Source of the DNA: Staphylococcus intermedius NCTC 11048
GTDB lineage: Bacteria; Bacillota; Bacilli; Staphylococcales; Staphylococcaceae
DNA length: 64,000 bases
Assembly (NCBI RefSeq): GCF_002902385.1
Contig: NZ_PPQH01000018.1
Coordinates: forward strand, 1-64,000
Direction: 5' to 3'
This document shows positions 38,406-49,399 of this stretch, in pieces; position 1 is the stretch's first letter; every line of letters starts with the position of its first letter. A model generated the notes under the pieces. It did no database searches. It had not been told where the DNA came from and saw nothing but the letters and a program-made list of their open reading frames with translations. A program made the translations under genes and the position numbers.

Positions 38406-41108
38406 TCATGATTGATTCAGCTGCGATTGCATTTTATGGAGTAATTGTCCAAATTGCTGTATGTTACCTTGATGTTGTTGAAAATGTGTGAATGTATTTT
38501 GGAAAAAGTGTCGATATTGACTATGCATCAAGCGATTATCAAAAGAAACCACAATCCCTTGATCATTTTCATTCCTCAATAATCGCCCTAGTCCTTGTCT
38601 AAATCGTAGGACAGCTTCAGGTAAAACATAATCCTTGAACACATTATTAAATTCATTGGCGAGTAACATCGGTTTGACAGCATGATGATTCATAAATGGT
38701 AATTTTGCAATCATGACACATTTAATGCCATGCGCTTGATAATCAAAACCTTCAAAAAATGTACTCGTTCCTAGTAATATCGCTTTATCAAAATGATTGA
38801 ACTGTTGTACGATTTTATAATTTTGACTTTGTTGTTGCGATAAAATGACATAATCTTCAAATTCAGCCATTTGATTTAAATAATCCATGACGCTATACAA
38901 CATTTTATAACTCGTGAAGAGCACGAGACACTTGCTATCTACAGTTGTTACATAACGTGCAATATATTCGACAATTGTTTGGATATACGCCTCTTGGTTT
39001 TGATAATTGTAGCGCTTGATATCATTCGGCACAAAAATATGGGCGTTGGCGTTATTTGTATGTTCTGACGTGATTTTGTATGTTTGGAAATGCACATCAG
39101 CTTCAAACCATTTTTGATAGTTTTTAAAAGAGCCATTAAACGTCAATGTGCCTGAAACGAATGAAATCGATTCGAACTGTTTTAAAATCTTTTCCGTTAA
39201 CAATTGTTTAATCGATGCGTCCTTAATATGGATTTTAATCGTCGACTTTTGATGGATATTTTTTAATGATATATAAAATAAATGTCCTGCTTTAAGTCCT
39301 GTTTCGATTGCCCGTAATTGATCCACAATATATAACAAATGTTTACGTAACGTTTTAACCACTTTATGTTTCATATTATTGAAATGTTCAAGTGTGACAT
39401 TAATTTTAGAAATATATTGATGCAGCAACGGAATGAGTTGATCACGTTCTAGATCATAGGCATAGTGTAATTTCGATGCTTCATCCTCATACAATTGTCC
39501 TTCATGTACTTGATTGAAAATGTGGTCAAAAAAGTGTTCGTTCATGTCATGAATTTCAATGATATCTTGTTTAATACTGAACACATCGATGGGTGGGATG
39601 TCTAATTCTTGTAAAATACGTTGCTGTTCAAGTTGGTCCACTTGTTTTAACAGTTTTTCGTTTTCTGTTTTGCCAATTAAGCCTAATTGATACTTGATGT
39701 CCGCATAACCGAATGCATGAATGGCACAGTCAATCGCATAATCAGGTAAGCGATGTGCTTCATCAATAATGCAATGTTTAAACATTTGATAAAGGGTATG
39801 CTCTGGGGATGAATATAATAAATGTGCATGGTTAGTTATCCCAATTTGAATTTGAGATGCATTGCTACGGATGTGATTGTAATAATGAAAGTCTTTACGT
39901 AGGGGCACATATGTTTCGATTTTTTGTTCAAAATACATTTTTTGACCGCCACGTAAACTCAGTTCTTGAATATCCCCTGTACGTGTTTCGAGTATCCACA
40001 TGAGTAATTGCATTTTTAATAAATTGACATCATAGTTGGTTGTTTCATCTTTCAGCACTTGGCTAATCAGACCTAACGAAATATAATCTTGTTTACTTTT
40101 AATTAACGTCGCATTGATAGAGACATTAAGGGCTTCGTTAATTTTCGGAATATCCTGTAATAACAGCTGATTTTGCAACATTTTTGTATTTGTTGAAATC
40201 ATGACATGTTCACCAGTTTCAATATAATACATCAATGATGCAACCAAATAAGCGAGTGATTTTCCACTGCCAGTATCTGCTTCTATGAGTGCTTTTTCGT
40301 TATGCATGAGCTGCTCGAACACAATTTGTGCCATATAAAGTTGCTCTTCACGATATTGATAATGACAGGCGTCAACTATTGTTTGATACAATGACGTCAA
40401 ATCGCCATCAAATTGAATATGACCTTTTTCAAAATCGGGTGGTGCTTGATAATGAATTTGTTCAAATTGATTCGAACCCGTCATCTCTTTTGCTGCGTCA
40501 TGTAATCGCACTTGTTCGAAAAAATAGTCATCCAACTGATATTTTAATTGTTTACTTAAATAATACAGTTGCTTTTTTGTGTTAACTGGTAAGACCTCAA
40601 ACTTTTGAAACGCCAAAATCATAATTCGCGCTGTCGTATGTGCGTCTTCATCTGCGCGGTGTGCTTGTGTGAGTGGGATGCCTAATGATTCAGCCAACTC
40701 AGTCAATTGATAGCTTTTTTCTGTTGGAAATGCAATTTTAAAAAGTTCTAACGTATCAATGACTTTTTTCGGTTGATAATGAATATGGCATTTTTTGAAT
40801 GAACGCTTTAAAAAATTGAGATCGAAATTCACGTTATGCGCGACGAAAACACAGTCTTTAATTTTCGTATAAATTTCATGTGCGACTTCTTTAAAATAAG
40901 GTGCTTGGTTTAACATTTCTTCTTCAATGGAAGTTAATGCTTGAATAAAAGTTGGAATTGTTAAGTCGGTTTTAATCATTGAGTGATATTGGTCAATAAT
41001 TTGGTTGTTACGGACAAAAGTAATTCCAATTTGAATGATCTCATCATAATCTGCTTGGTTGCCTGTTGTTTCTAAATCGACAACAGCATAACAGGGTTGA
41101 TGCGCCAT
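38406..41108 (-). CDS. dinG: DinG-type helicase with N-terminal DEDDh exonuclease
   Basis: A 900-residue fusion found in Firmicutes. The N-terminal 3'-5' exonuclease starts with VVDLETTG and continues with [10 protein letters not shown] and HRADEDAHT (DEDDh residues). The SF2 helicase part has Walker A ending at Lys283 (TGSGKS) and DEAH at 449-452, with motif [12 protein letters not shown]. The iron-sulfur cysteines of E. coli DinG are not evident, and S. aureus DinG is reported to act as a nuclease and not a helicase. It starts six bases after GGAGG. Confidence 0.92.
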   Translation of the reverse strand: MAHQPCYAVVDLETTGNQADYDEIIQIGITFVRNNQIIDQYHSMIKTDLTIPTFIQALTSIEEEMLNQAPYFKEVAHEIYTKIKDCVFVAHNVNFDLNFLKRSFKKCHIHYQPKKVIDTLELFKIAFPTEKSYQLTELAESLGIPLTQAHRADEDAHTTARIMILAFQKFEVLPVNTKKQLYYLSKQLKYQLDDYFFEQVRLHDAAKEMTGSNQFEQIHYQAPPDFEKGHIQFDGDLTSLYQTIVDACHYQYREEQLYMAQIVFEQLMHNEKALIEADTGSGKSLAYLVASLMYYIETGEHVMISTNTKMLQNQLLLQDIPKINEALNVSINATLIKSKQDYISLGLISQVLKDETTNYDVNLLKMQLLMWILETRTGDIQELSLRGGQKMYFEQKIETYVPLRKDFHYYNHIRSNASQIQIGITNHAHLLYSSPEHTLYQMFKHCIIDEAHRLPDYAIDCAIHAFGYADIKYQLGLIGKTENEKLLKQVDQLEQQRILQELDIPPIDVFSIKQDIIEIHDMNEHFFDHIFNQVHEGQLYEDEASKLHYAYDLERDQLIPLLHQYISKINVTLEHFNNMKHKVVKTLRKHLLYIVDQLRAIETGLKAGHLFYISLKNIHQKSTIKIHIKDASIKQLLTEKILKQFESISFVSGTLTFNGSFKNYQKWFEADVHFQTYKITSEHTNNANAHIFVPNDIKRYNYQNQEAYIQTIVEYIARYVTTVDSKCLVLFTSYKMLYSVMDYLNQMAEFEDYVILSQQQSQNYKIVQQFNHFDKAILLGTSTFFEGFDYQAHGIKCVMIAKLPFMNHHAVKPMLLANEFNNVFKDYVLPEAVLRFRQGLGRLLRNENDQGIVVSFDNRLMHSQYRHFFQNTFTHFQQHQGNIQQFGQLLHKMQSQLNQS

Positions 41109-41135
41109 ATGCCCCCTCCTTTCTCTCTGTTTGGA

Positions 41136-42107
41136 TTAAAAATCAATATCTGCACTCATTAAACGGTGGAAATCTCCATTACCATCAACGACAAGTAAGA
41201 AGCCTTGATCGTCAATTTCAATAACTTTACCGTAAAATTGTTGTTTGCCTTCTGTAAAGCGCAATGGTTTATTCCAAATATTTGAACGCTGAATATATTC
41301 ATCTTTAATTGTCGTAAAGGGTTCAGTCAAAAATTGTTGATATCGCACGTCAATGCATTGCATCAAATGTTCTAAAAAGTCATAACGATTGACGTTTTGT
41401 CCATAGTGCAATTTAACGCTTGTTGCAGTCTGCCGTAATGTATCGTCAAAATCTTCTACGTCATGGTTTAAATTAATACCAATACCACAAATGACAGCTT
41501 CAATTCCATCTGCGTTTGCTACCATTTCCGTAAGAAAACCGCATACTTTTTGACCATCTATGTAAATATCATTAGGCCATTTAATTTCAACTTTTGATGT
41601 ACTCAATGATTGAATCGCTTCACTAATCGCTAACGACATAAATAAGTTAAAAGTTGTCAGCATTGAAAAAGGGATGTTAGGTCTTAATACAAGTGACATC
41701 CACAATCCTTTCCCTTTTGAAGACTGCCATACACGTTTGAAGCGACCTTTTCCAGCTGTTTGCTCGTCACTTAGGATGAGCATCGTCCGATCATCATTCA
41801 AAATTGCCTTTTTAGCGACTTGTTGTGTGGAATCGACGGAAGGATAGGTTTGAAAATGTTCAATAAGCGATTGGTGTTTAAAAATTGAAGCCAAAATCCC
41901 ATTATGCCATGTTGGTGGCAAAGTTTTGAGTTGATGTCCTTTATTGTGAATCGAATCAATAGAAAATCCTTCTGCTTTTAATTGGTCCATCGCTTTTTTA
42001 ACCGTCATCCGCGAAATATTTAATTGTTCTGCAATCGTCTGTCCTGAAATATAATCAGGTCTTGCATCTGTTAATAATTCTAATATTTGATCAAGATATT
42101 TTGACAT
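41136..42107 (-). CDS. birA: Bifunctional biotin-protein ligase/biotin operon repressor BirA
   Basis: A 323-residue protein. An N-terminal winged helix (GQTIAEQLNISRMTVKKAM, about 20-40) binds DNA. The central ligase domain has the biotinyl-adenylate loop GKGRFKRVW and KWPNDIY, and a small C-terminal SH3-like domain completes it. It attaches biotin to acetyl-CoA and pyruvate carboxylases and represses biotin genes. Its start overlaps cca by 17 bases; dinG follows after 27. Confidence 0.95.
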   Translation of the reverse strand: MSKYLDQILELLTDARPDYISGQTIAEQLNISRMTVKKAMDQLKAEGFSIDSIHNKGHQLKTLPPTWHNGILASIFKHQSLIEHFQTYPSVDSTQQVAKKAILNDDRTMLILSDEQTAGKGRFKRVWQSSKGKGLWMSLVLRPNIPFSMLTTFNLFMSLAISEAIQSLSTSKVEIKWPNDIYIDGQKVCGFLTEMVANADGIEAVICGIGINLNHDVEDFDDTLRQTATSVKLHYGQNVNRYDFLEHLMQCIDVRYQQFLTEPFTTIKDEYIQRSNIWNKPLRFTEGKQQFYGKVIEIDDQGFLLVVDGNGDFHRLMSADIDF

Positions 42108-43293
42108 GTGTTCTCACCCATTCAATGATAGCTTCTGTTTGATTGTTGACTTGACGTTGAATCACAGCACATTCAACTCTGCGTAATACTTCTTTAATCC
42201 ATGGTCCCCCTTTTAATTGGAACGCTTGCATGAGTAATTGACCATCTATAGCTAAATCTTGACGTGACTGAATAGGTAAATCACTCCAAACATTTTGTAT
42301 GATTGCGCCATTTAAAATAACGGGTGATGCTATATGAATTTGATTATCTTCTAATACCGGTCGCAATGCATTGATTTTAAGTGCGACGTCAATGCCAAAA
42401 TCGTATACAAATTGTTGGAGTTGAGTTCGAGTAGCAATGGTTTGCGCACTTTGAATGGCTGATACTAACGTTTGGATTGTTCGTACTTGTACATTACTAA
42501 GTTTTAAAGGTTTAAACGCTTGATGATCTGTGCGATAACTGAGAATGGCTAAAAAAGATTCGATATCGATAGGTGTATTCAGTACCATCGTTTCGACATC
42601 AATATCTCTGAAATACGGGATATAACGCCACATTTGTAATGAATGAAGTAACGGCAAAGTTTCGGCAATATATGCACCATTTACTAATAACCTCAATTCA
42701 TTCATGATACGTTCAATGGATAAATATTCTAAATCTGCCATTTGGTGTGACATCGCTTCAAACGTTGCATCCTCAATCGTAAAGCCGAGTTGTGATTTAA
42801 ATCGAAGCCCCCGTAATATTCTTAATGCGTCTTCATCAAAGCGAGTTTTTGCATCGCCCACCGTACGAATCATACGTTGTTCAATATCGCGTTCACCTTC
42901 AAAATGGTCAATTCGTTGATAATGTATATCCATCGCAATGGCATTCATCGTAAAATCACGTCGTTCCACATCTTGATACAGATCTCTTACAAAATAAACT
43001 TCTGTAGGTCGGCGATGGTCCACATATTCAGCTTCAGCACGAAAAGTTGTCACTTCATAATTTTCATGATTCCACACAACATTGATGGTGCCGTGTTCTT
43101 TGCCGATTGGAATCGTATGTTCAAAGAGTGTCTCGATTTCATCAGGTGTTGCATTCGTCGTCATATCTACATCATGGATAGGTCGATTCATAATAAAATC
43201 TCTCACTGAGCCACCAACAAAATATGCTTCATATCCATGTTGAATTAATCGCTCTAAAATGGGTTTGGCTAATTCAAATTGAGATCGATTCAT
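42091..43293 (-). CDS. cca: CCA-adding tRNA nucleotidyltransferase
   Basis: A 400-residue class II nucleotidyltransferase that builds or repairs tRNA 3' CCA ends. GGSVRD at 27-32 and the metal-binding Asp41/Asp43 (DVDM) mark the head domain. RRDFTMNAIA and the neck motif (EDALRILRGLRF) follow, and the body and tail are helical. It starts three bases after bshA. The same bshA-cca-birA order occurs in Bacillus. Confidence 0.95.
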   Translation of the reverse strand: MNRSQFELAKPILERLIQHGYEAYFVGGSVRDFIMNRPIHDVDMTTNATPDEIETLFEHTIPIGKEHGTINVVWNHENYEVTTFRAEAEYVDHRRPTEVYFVRDLYQDVERRDFTMNAIAMDIHYQRIDHFEGERDIEQRMIRTVGDAKTRFDEDALRILRGLRFKSQLGFTIEDATFEAMSHQMADLEYLSIERIMNELRLLVNGAYIAETLPLLHSLQMWRYIPYFRDIDVETMVLNTPIDIESFLAILSYRTDHQAFKPLKLSNVQVRTIQTLVSAIQSAQTIATRTQLQQFVYDFGIDVALKINALRPVLEDNQIHIASPVILNGAIIQNVWSDLPIQSRQDLAIDGQLLMQAFQLKGGPWIKEVLRRVECAVIQRQVNNQTEAIIEWVRTHVKIS

Positions 43294-43296
43294 GAA

Positions 43297-44421
43297 CTAC
43301 AAATCCCCTATCATTTTTTTATAGTAATGTTCATATTGGTCTGCGATAATTTGTGAATCAAAGCGTTCAGTAACATCTTTTAACATATTTTCACGTAACG
43401 ATTGATACAATGCATCGTCTGTTAATAATTTTATCGCATAATCAGCTGCCGTTTGACTATCACCGATGTCGACTAAGAACCCTGTTTCGTTATGCTTAAT
43501 CACTTCTTGAATGCCACCTGCCCTTGTTCCAATAGGCACGACACCTGTTTTCATCGCTTCTAACAAAGTCAGCCCAAAGCTTTCTTTCTCACTCATCAAT
43601 AACACAATATCAGACATTTGATAAAAATTACTCATGCAATCTTGCTTTCCTAAAAAGAGTACGTCTTCAGAAAGTCCCATTTCACGTACTTTCATGCGCA
43701 TATCTTGTAGTTCAGGACCGTCACCAATAAGTAACAATTTAGATTTAATGCGTTGGTGGACGAGCGCGAAAGTGTCAATCATCGTATCAATCCGTTTCAC
43801 TTTTCGGAAATTCGACACATGGATAAAAACTTTTTCGTCTTGGCCAATACCATAACTCTCTTTTAAATCTGAATTGTAACCCGTTGGAAATTCGGATTCT
43901 CGGACAAAATTGTATATCGGAACAATCTCTTTTTGAGGCGCAATAATTTCATTGGTTTCCTTTTTTAGAGATTCACTGACGCTTGTTACAATATCACTTT
44001 GTTCAATACCGAATTTAATGGCATTTCGTAATGAATGATCGTAACCGAGCACTGTAATATCCGTCCCGTGCAAGGTCGTCATAATTTTAATATCTTTTCC
44101 AGACATTTGTCTCGCTAAAATCCCACAAATCGCATGTGGAATCGCATAATGCATGTGTAGTATATCTAGGTCATACTCATTAATGACATTTGCGATTTTC
44201 GTACTTAACGAAATATCATAAGGTGGATATTGGAATACTGCATATTGATTCACATCTACCTGATGAAAAGTGATATTAGGTACCGGTTTATTTAGGCGGA
44301 ACGGCATATTTGAAGTAATAAAATGCACTTCATGCCCTCGTTCAGCCATTAAAATACCGAGTTCTGTTGCTATAATCCCTGAACCACCGACTGAGGGATA
44401 ACAAGTGATGCCAATTTTCAT
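43297..44421 (-). CDS. bshA: N-acetyl-alpha-D-glucosaminyl L-malate synthase BshA
   Basis: A 374-residue GT4-family GT-B glycosyltransferase that makes GlcNAc-malate, the first step of bacillithiol synthesis. The N-terminal CYPSVGGSGIIATELG and the C-terminal MSEKESFGLTLLEAM (E-x7-E nucleotide-sugar motif) are diagnostic. An AAGGAG ribosome binding site is ten bases from the ATG. bshB1 is not adjacent, unlike in B. subtilis. BrxA and YpdA, which use bacillithiol, are also encoded in this window. Confidence 0.95.
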   Translation of the reverse strand: MKIGITCYPSVGGSGIIATELGILMAERGHEVHFITSNMPFRLNKPVPNITFHQVDVNQYAVFQYPPYDISLSTKIANVINEYDLDILHMHYAIPHAICGILARQMSGKDIKIMTTLHGTDITVLGYDHSLRNAIKFGIEQSDIVTSVSESLKKETNEIIAPQKEIVPIYNFVRESEFPTGYNSDLKESYGIGQDEKVFIHVSNFRKVKRIDTMIDTFALVHQRIKSKLLLIGDGPELQDMRMKVREMGLSEDVLFLGKQDCMSNFYQMSDIVLLMSEKESFGLTLLEAMKTGVVPIGTRAGGIQEVIKHNETGFLVDIGDSQTAADYAIKLLTDDALYQSLRENMLKDVTERFDSQIIADQYEHYYKKMIGDL

Positions 44422-44436
44422 ATAAGTAATACTCCT

Positions 44437-44763
44437 TTATGTCTTTCTTTCAAACCGATTTTTATCTCGTTTGTTGAATTTTTCCATCGTTTGGTTAAAG
44501 CTTTCTGTCATATCGATATCGAGTGAATTTGCGAGACAAAGGAGAACAAATAGATTGTCACCGAGTTCAGCTTCGACTGTATTTTCGGCTTCACTGTCTT
44601 TTTTCTTTTTCTCTCCATGATAATGGTTGATTTCACGTGCGAGCTCGCCTACTTCTTCGGTTAAGCGGGCAAGGTTTGCGAGAGGAGAAAAATATCCTGT
44701 TTTAAACTGTGAAATGTATGTATCTACTTCTTTTTGCATATCGGAGAGTGATCGATTCATCAT
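44437..44763 (-). CDS. MazG-like nucleotide pyrophosphohydrolase (YpjD-type)
   Basis: A 108-residue all-alpha NTP-PPase. The metal-binding pattern is EEVGELAREI near 36-45 and EAELGDNLFVLL near 63-74. It probably hydrolyses aberrant or excess nucleoside triphosphates. It lies 15 bases before bshA, matching Bacillus ypjD, which precedes the bshA region. Two adjacent ATGs (44763 and 44760) are both possible starts. Confidence 0.9.
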   Translation of the reverse strand: MMNRSLSDMQKEVDTYISQFKTGYFSPLANLARLTEEVGELAREINHYHGEKKKKDSEAENTVEAELGDNLFVLLCLANSLDIDMTESFNQTMEKFNKRDKNRFERKT

Positions 44764-44897
44764 ATGACATCCTTTCTGTTTTCATTCTTCTTTATCTTAC
44801 ATGAAATGTGTGGCATAGAGCAATCTATGCACCTTTTTAATGCATCAAACACGATTTTCTATAACAGTATAAAAAGAATCCCTTGTTACAAAAATAA

Positions 44898-44932
44898 AAA
44901 AAGAGCTGGGCGTATATCCCCCAACTCTTTTT
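44898..44932 (-). terminator. Terminator of the zinc metallopeptidase gene
   Basis: AAAAAGAGCTGGG pairs with CCCCCAACTCTTTTT around a seven-base loop just past the stop codon. Confidence 0.85.
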
Positions 44933-44938
44933 GAAATA

Positions 44939-45637
44939 TTATTGATCTGCTGAACGTGCGATTAAAATTAAACGAACAAGCTCAGCAACTGCAACGGCTG
45001 TCGCTGCAACGTATGTCATTGCTGCTGCTCTTAATACACGACCCGCATGCTTATATTCTTTTTCATTCACGATTTGCATTTTTTGGATTTGATTCATTGC
45101 ACGTTTACTCGCGTCAAACTCGACTGGCAACGTGACAATGGAGAACAATACAGCAAATGCCATTAAGAAAATACCGATCCACAATGCAGTTGAACCAATT
45201 GCCATGTGTAAGGCAGTCATGATAATCCCAGCCATAATGAAAATATATGACAATGAACTACCGAGATTTGCAACAGGTACTAATGCAGTACGGAAACGTA
45301 GAAAGAAATAACCTTCGTAGTGCTGGATTGCATGCCCAACTTCATGAGCGGCAATTGCAGTTCCGGCAACACTTGGTTTATTGTAGTTTGAAGGTGATAA
45401 CACTACGACTTTGTTTTTAGGGTCGTAATGGTCAGTTAAAAACCCTTGACCTTCTTTAACTTCGACATCATAGATGCCATTTGCGTGTAAAATTTCTAAT
45501 GCTACGTCTCGTCCCGTCTTGCCACTTGTTGATCTAACTTGAGAGTATTTTTCATAGTTAGATTTAACTTGGTGTTGTGCATACATTGGGAGGATCATAA
45601 TAATTACAAAATAAATAATCAAAGACATTAAAGACAT
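44939..45637 (-). CDS. Membrane zinc metallopeptidase (YugP/Zn-peptidase_2 family)
   Basis: A 232-residue membrane protein with a zinc-binding HEVGH at 98-102 (AAHEVGHAIQH). An N-terminal segment and a pair of central membrane segments (about 120-165) anchor it, with a C-terminal segment near 205-228. Physiological substrates are unknown. The ATG at 45637 follows GGAG at the right distance; the GTG at 45646 falls inside the ribosome binding site. It is downstream of the DUF1405 gene. Confidence 0.88.
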   Translation of the reverse strand: MSLMSLIIYFVIIMILPMYAQHQVKSNYEKYSQVRSTSGKTGRDVALEILHANGIYDVEVKEGQGFLTDHYDPKNKVVVLSPSNYNKPSVAGTAIAAHEVGHAIQHYEGYFFLRFRTALVPVANLGSSLSYIFIMAGIIMTALHMAIGSTALWIGIFLMAFAVLFSIVTLPVEFDASKRAMNQIQKMQIVNEKEYKHAGRVLRAAAMTYVAATAVAVAELVRLILIARSADQ

Positions 45638-45675
45638 TATGTTCACTCCTTTATAATATTATTGTACTGGTTACA

Positions 45676-46269
45676 TCAAACTTGGTCAATCTTTTTACCC
45701 TTGCTGAGCTGATAAATGACAAATAAAATTGGGAGTACTGATAACCAGAAAGCGAGGTAACCAATTTGTGATTCGTAATGTCCGAGTCCACCATAGACCG
45801 GATATTGATGAAAAACATAATCTACCACATCATTATGGAAAATCCAAATGATAGCTACGGCTAAACTCATCAACGTAAATTTGAATTGTGGTAAAAATAT
45901 TAATGCTTGAATGGCCATAATACCATGAGAAATGATGAGCATCACACCCATGATGTAAATCGTATTATCTTCTATAAATAACAGGAAATTCATCATGACT
46001 GCCCACACACCATATTTCAATAATGTGATGAAAGCAAGTGTATCAATGATGGCATTCTTTTTGTTCAATAAAAGTAACACCAAACTTATCACTAAAAATA
46101 GTGTCGCAGTTGGACTATCTGGAATAAATGGCCAAAAATACCATGGCGACCTTAAAAGCTGTGGTGCATACCAAATATAACCATAAATCGTCCCTAAAAT
46201 ATTGCTCACAATGACTAATATGAGTATGGGGCGTTGATAGATCAACATGTTTTGTAGCGCAGTCCACAT
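45676..46269 (-). CDS. DUF1405 membrane protein (YpjA-type)
   Basis: A 197-residue protein with about six membrane segments and conserved Trp/Tyr/Pro-rich turns (YAPQLLRSPWYFWPFIPDSP). Function unknown. In B. subtilis the homologue lies beyond qcrABC in the same gene row; here the qcr genes are missing and YpjA follows ypiB directly. I prefer the ATG at 46269, ten bases after AAAGG, over the ATG at 46308, which overlaps ypiB and has no ribosome binding site. Confidence 0.85.
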   Translation of the reverse strand: MWTALQNMLIYQRPILILVIVSNILGTIYGYIWYAPQLLRSPWYFWPFIPDSPTATLFLVISLVLLLLNKKNAIIDTLAFITLLKYGVWAVMMNFLLFIEDNTIYIMGVMLIISHGIMAIQALIFLPQFKFTLMSLAVAIIWIFHNDVVDYVFHQYPVYGGLGHYESQIGYLAFWLSVLPILFVIYQLSKGKKIDQV

Positions 46270-46297
46270 AATAGGGTTACCTTTCGTCAATTGATGT

Positions 46298-46855
46298 TTA
46301 AGTTTCATCCGTGATGTGCCTCAACTTAATGAGATTTAAAAATTTAGTATAGTATTTAAATGATTCAATATCTTTCAAATTTAAACTTAAGTCAATATGT
46401 GATTTTAATAAGTGAATTAATTGTTGTTCCGTACTATAAGATAACTCGATGTGATACATATCATTGAAATAGTCATCGCCCTTTTGTGTTAGAAGCAGTT
46501 GTTGTAATAATAAATGGTCGAGCCTTGAATCACGTTGCACTTCACGACTTAAATGAATTTTAATATCGAGTTGGTGTGAACAATGAATCACTTTGTCAAA
46601 TATTTCATTGGAATTCATTAACAGCGTCTCAGCATCACGATATTGAATGGCTATGACGGAAGCATCCGACACAGCCATTTCTAAAGTAGCATGTGATGAT
46701 ACAATCTGGTCAACAAAGCGAATTTTTTCAATCAATTCTTGGTTCGCTTTAATTAAATTAAGTAACCACACACTAATTCGAGATTTAAACTGATAATGAA
46801 AAAGTAAATACTCGATGAAATCACGCTTTTCAATATTTATACGCGTATTTTGCAT
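46298..46855 (-). CDS. YpiB-family protein (UPF0302)
   Basis: A 185-residue soluble helical protein with the UPF0302/YpiB signature (KRDFIEYLLFHYQFKSRIS near the start). The C-terminal third carries an IDLSLNLKDIESFKYYT segment. Function unknown. AAGGTG precedes the ATG. It sits between the TPR gene and the DUF1405 gene, the Bacillus order. Confidence 0.87.
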   Translation of the reverse strand: MQNTRINIEKRDFIEYLLFHYQFKSRISVWLLNLIKANQELIEKIRFVDQIVSSHATLEMAVSDASVIAIQYRDAETLLMNSNEIFDKVIHCSHQLDIKIHLSREVQRDSRLDHLLLQQLLLTQKGDDYFNDMYHIELSYSTEQQLIHLLKSHIDLSLNLKDIESFKYYTKFLNLIKLRHITDET

Positions 46856-46866
46856 ATATGTTCACC

Positions 46867-48108
46867 TTATTGTAATCGCCCTTGTTCAGCATCCCATTCA
46901 GGGTTACCACTATCTTTTTGTAATAGCAATTGAAGTATAGACTTGGCTAGTTCAATTTGACCGATTTCAATGAGATAATAGTAGTAATCTTTTAGGAAAT
47001 CAACATTGTCTCGCATCGATTCATACGCTAACTGATAGAAATGTTGCGCCTCTTTATCACGTTCTTCTTGTCCTAATGCATATGCGAGTTGCCACATAAA
47101 TTGAGGGTCCATATCTTCTTCATCTACATACTGAACCAATTCAATTAAGGACTCGTAGTCTTCTTCATTGCGTAAAAAGTCAGCTAACATGAGTAATGGT
47201 TCTTGATAGCCAGGGTCCACTTCAAGCGCTTGTTTCAACAAAGTGACACCTTCATTTTGATCCCCGTGTTCGATTTGCAATGCACCCGTACTATACATCA
47301 ATTCTTTATAAAACTGGTTGAGACGTAATCCTTCTTGACCGATTTCAATCGCATCCGCAAAAGTTTTTTCATTTTCATAAAGTTGCTGTAAATAGTAATA
47401 GCCTTGAATAAAGTCGGGATCTTTTTGAAGTAATGTTTTCACCAATTTGATGGCTTCATGTGTCATGTCATTTTTCTCATATGCAATTGCCTTTTTAAGA
47501 TAATCTTCTGAAGTCAGTTCATTGTCATTGATTTCATCAAACCAACGTAATGCATCGGTATAGTTTCCACTTTGAAGGCTACTGTCGGCTAAACGTGAAA
47601 ATAAATTAATGCCATTGACTTCATATTCTCCACTTTCGAGTACGGTGTCATACTCTCGTGATGCACGTAAATATTGACCATCATAATAAAGCAATTCAGC
47701 TAATGCGAAATGAACGATTGGATCAGCCGGTTGCAACTCAATGGCTTGTTCGATTTTTTCAATCGCAATATCTATCATATTAATTTGTTGATATAAATCA
47801 GCTTCTAACATCAAGCGTTCAGGCGTTAGAGGTACCTCATTTAAAAATTCTAATGCTTCATCTGTTTGATTTTCTGAAATGAGACCATCAATAAAATAGA
47901 TTAGAATTTCATCTTCATCTGGATATTTCATATAAAGCGTTCGAAAAACTTCAAGTCCTTGGGGTGTGAGTCCAAATTGATATAATGTCTCACCAAGGAC
48001 AAACAATGCATCATCGTTATCTGTTTGTAACGCTTCCTGAACGCGAGAATCTAATTGATCTAATTTCTGTAGGTTGATATCGTCAATTAATTTGTAGATA
48101 TCTTGCAT
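46867..48108 (-). CDS. Tetratricopeptide-repeat protein (YpiA-type)
   Basis: A 413-residue soluble scaffold of about ten TPR units, visible as repeated helix pairs such as ADPIVHFALAELLYYDGQYL and PGYQEPLLMLADFLRNEEDY. It lacks a signal peptide. It corresponds to B. subtilis YpiA, downstream of the EPSP synthase gene. The ATG at 48108 follows GAGGGA; the ATG at 48120 would lie in that site. It starts one base after the aroA stop. Partner proteins unknown. Confidence 0.9.
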   Translation of the reverse strand: MQDIYKLIDDINLQKLDQLDSRVQEALQTDNDDALFVLGETLYQFGLTPQGLEVFRTLYMKYPDEDEILIYFIDGLISENQTDEALEFLNEVPLTPERLMLEADLYQQINMIDIAIEKIEQAIELQPADPIVHFALAELLYYDGQYLRASREYDTVLESGEYEVNGINLFSRLADSSLQSGNYTDALRWFDEINDNELTSEDYLKKAIAYEKNDMTHEAIKLVKTLLQKDPDFIQGYYYLQQLYENEKTFADAIEIGQEGLRLNQFYKELMYSTGALQIEHGDQNEGVTLLKQALEVDPGYQEPLLMLADFLRNEEDYESLIELVQYVDEEDMDPQFMWQLAYALGQEERDKEAQHFYQLAYESMRDNVDFLKDYYYYLIEIGQIELAKSILQLLLQKDSGNPEWDAEQGRLQ

Positions 48109-48109
48109 A

Positions 48110-49399
48110 CTATCCCTCATTTTCTAATTGTTTGAGTAGTGGTAAAAACCCTGGGAATGACACATTGACACTTTCGAATTGAGCAATTTCAATCGGTTCA
48201 GATGTCATGAGTGAAGCGACTGCTAACATCATACCAATGCGATGATCATTATGACTGTTAACAGGTTGCATGTGACTGATTGTTGACGGTTCGATGATGA
48301 GACCGTCGTCAGTTGGCTCAAGTTTTAAACCTAATTTTTTGAGTTCGCTTGCTGTTGTGTCAATACGGTTGGTTTCTTTCACTTTTAATTCTTCAGCATC
48401 TTTTATGATACTCGAACCATTCGCTTGTGTACAGAGTAACGCAATCGTTGGCAGTTCATCAATACATCTTGGAATCAAGGTGCCGCCGATTTCGATTCCT
48501 TTTAAGTTGGGTGTATATTGCACACGGATCGTCGCAGTAGGCTCTGGACCATTTGTTTGATTTGACAGAGAGATATTCCCACCCATACGTTCAACAATTT
48601 CGATAATACCATCTCGAGTTGGATTGATACCGACATTATGAAGTGTGATGTCACTTCCTGGTGTAATTAATGCGGCTACAATGAGAAAGACTGCCGATGA
48701 AATATCTCCAGGTACTTCGAAGTCTCGAGGTGTGATGTGATGGATACCTTCACCTGGAAGTGTCACTGTTAATCCTTCAGTTTGAATAGGAATGCCATAA
48801 TGGGCAAACATGGTCTCAGTATGGTTACGAGACATATCGATTTCCTTGATCGTCGTTGTTTCACTTGCAAAAAGACTCGCAAATAAAATGGCGCTTTTCA
48901 CTTGTGCGCTTGCAACAGGCATATCATAAGTGATGCCCTTCACCTTACTTGGACCTATAATAAGCGGTGTGTAGTTATCGTCCACACCAGTAATGTTAAC
49001 ATTCATTTGTCGAAGCGGTTGAAGTACGCGGTCCATGGGTCTATTACCGATGGATACATCTCCAGACAGTACGCTTTGAATACCTAGCCCCCCAAGTAAG
49101 CCGGCCATCAAACGTGTCGTTGTACCTGAATTTCCGGTATATAAAGTTTGATGCGGTGTTTGAAAATGGGCATAACCTGGTGAATCAATCGTAATGGCTT
49201 CTGCTGTCATTTCCATTTTAACGCCTAACGTTTCAAATATTTTGGCGGTGCGTAAACAATCTTCGCCGAGTAAGGGCTGGTGGATGACAGAACGACCTTT
49301 TGCTATCGAAGCAAGCATAATTGCGCGATGTGTCATAGATTTGTCGCCAGGTACGGATACTTCACCAATAAGTGGTCCGTTAATCATTATTTTCTCCAT
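48110..49399 (-). CDS. aroA: 3-phosphoshikimate 1-carboxyvinyltransferase (EPSP synthase)
   Basis: A 429-residue enzyme of the shikimate pathway that joins PEP to shikimate-3-phosphate. The N-terminal [11 protein letters not shown] and [12 protein letters not shown] motifs bind substrate, and [13 protein letters not shown] and HNDHRIGMM lie in the C-terminal half. GGAGGTG is six bases from the ATG. It follows aroB directly, forming aroC-aroB-aroA. Length is normal. Confidence 0.96.
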   Translation of the reverse strand: MEKIMINGPLIGEVSVPGDKSMTHRAIMLASIAKGRSVIHQPLLGEDCLRTAKIFETLGVKMEMTAEAITIDSPGYAHFQTPHQTLYTGNSGTTTRLMAGLLGGLGIQSVLSGDVSIGNRPMDRVLQPLRQMNVNITGVDDNYTPLIIGPSKVKGITYDMPVASAQVKSAILFASLFASETTTIKEIDMSRNHTETMFAHYGIPIQTEGLTVTLPGEGIHHITPRDFEVPGDISSAVFLIVAALITPGSDITLHNVGINPTRDGIIEIVERMGGNISLSNQTNGPEPTATIRVQYTPNLKGIEIGGTLIPRCIDELPTIALLCTQANGSSIIKDAEELKVKETNRIDTTASELKKLGLKLEPTDDGLIIEPSTISHMQPVNSHNDHRIGMMLAVASLMTSEPIEIAQFESVNVSFPGFLPLLKQLENEG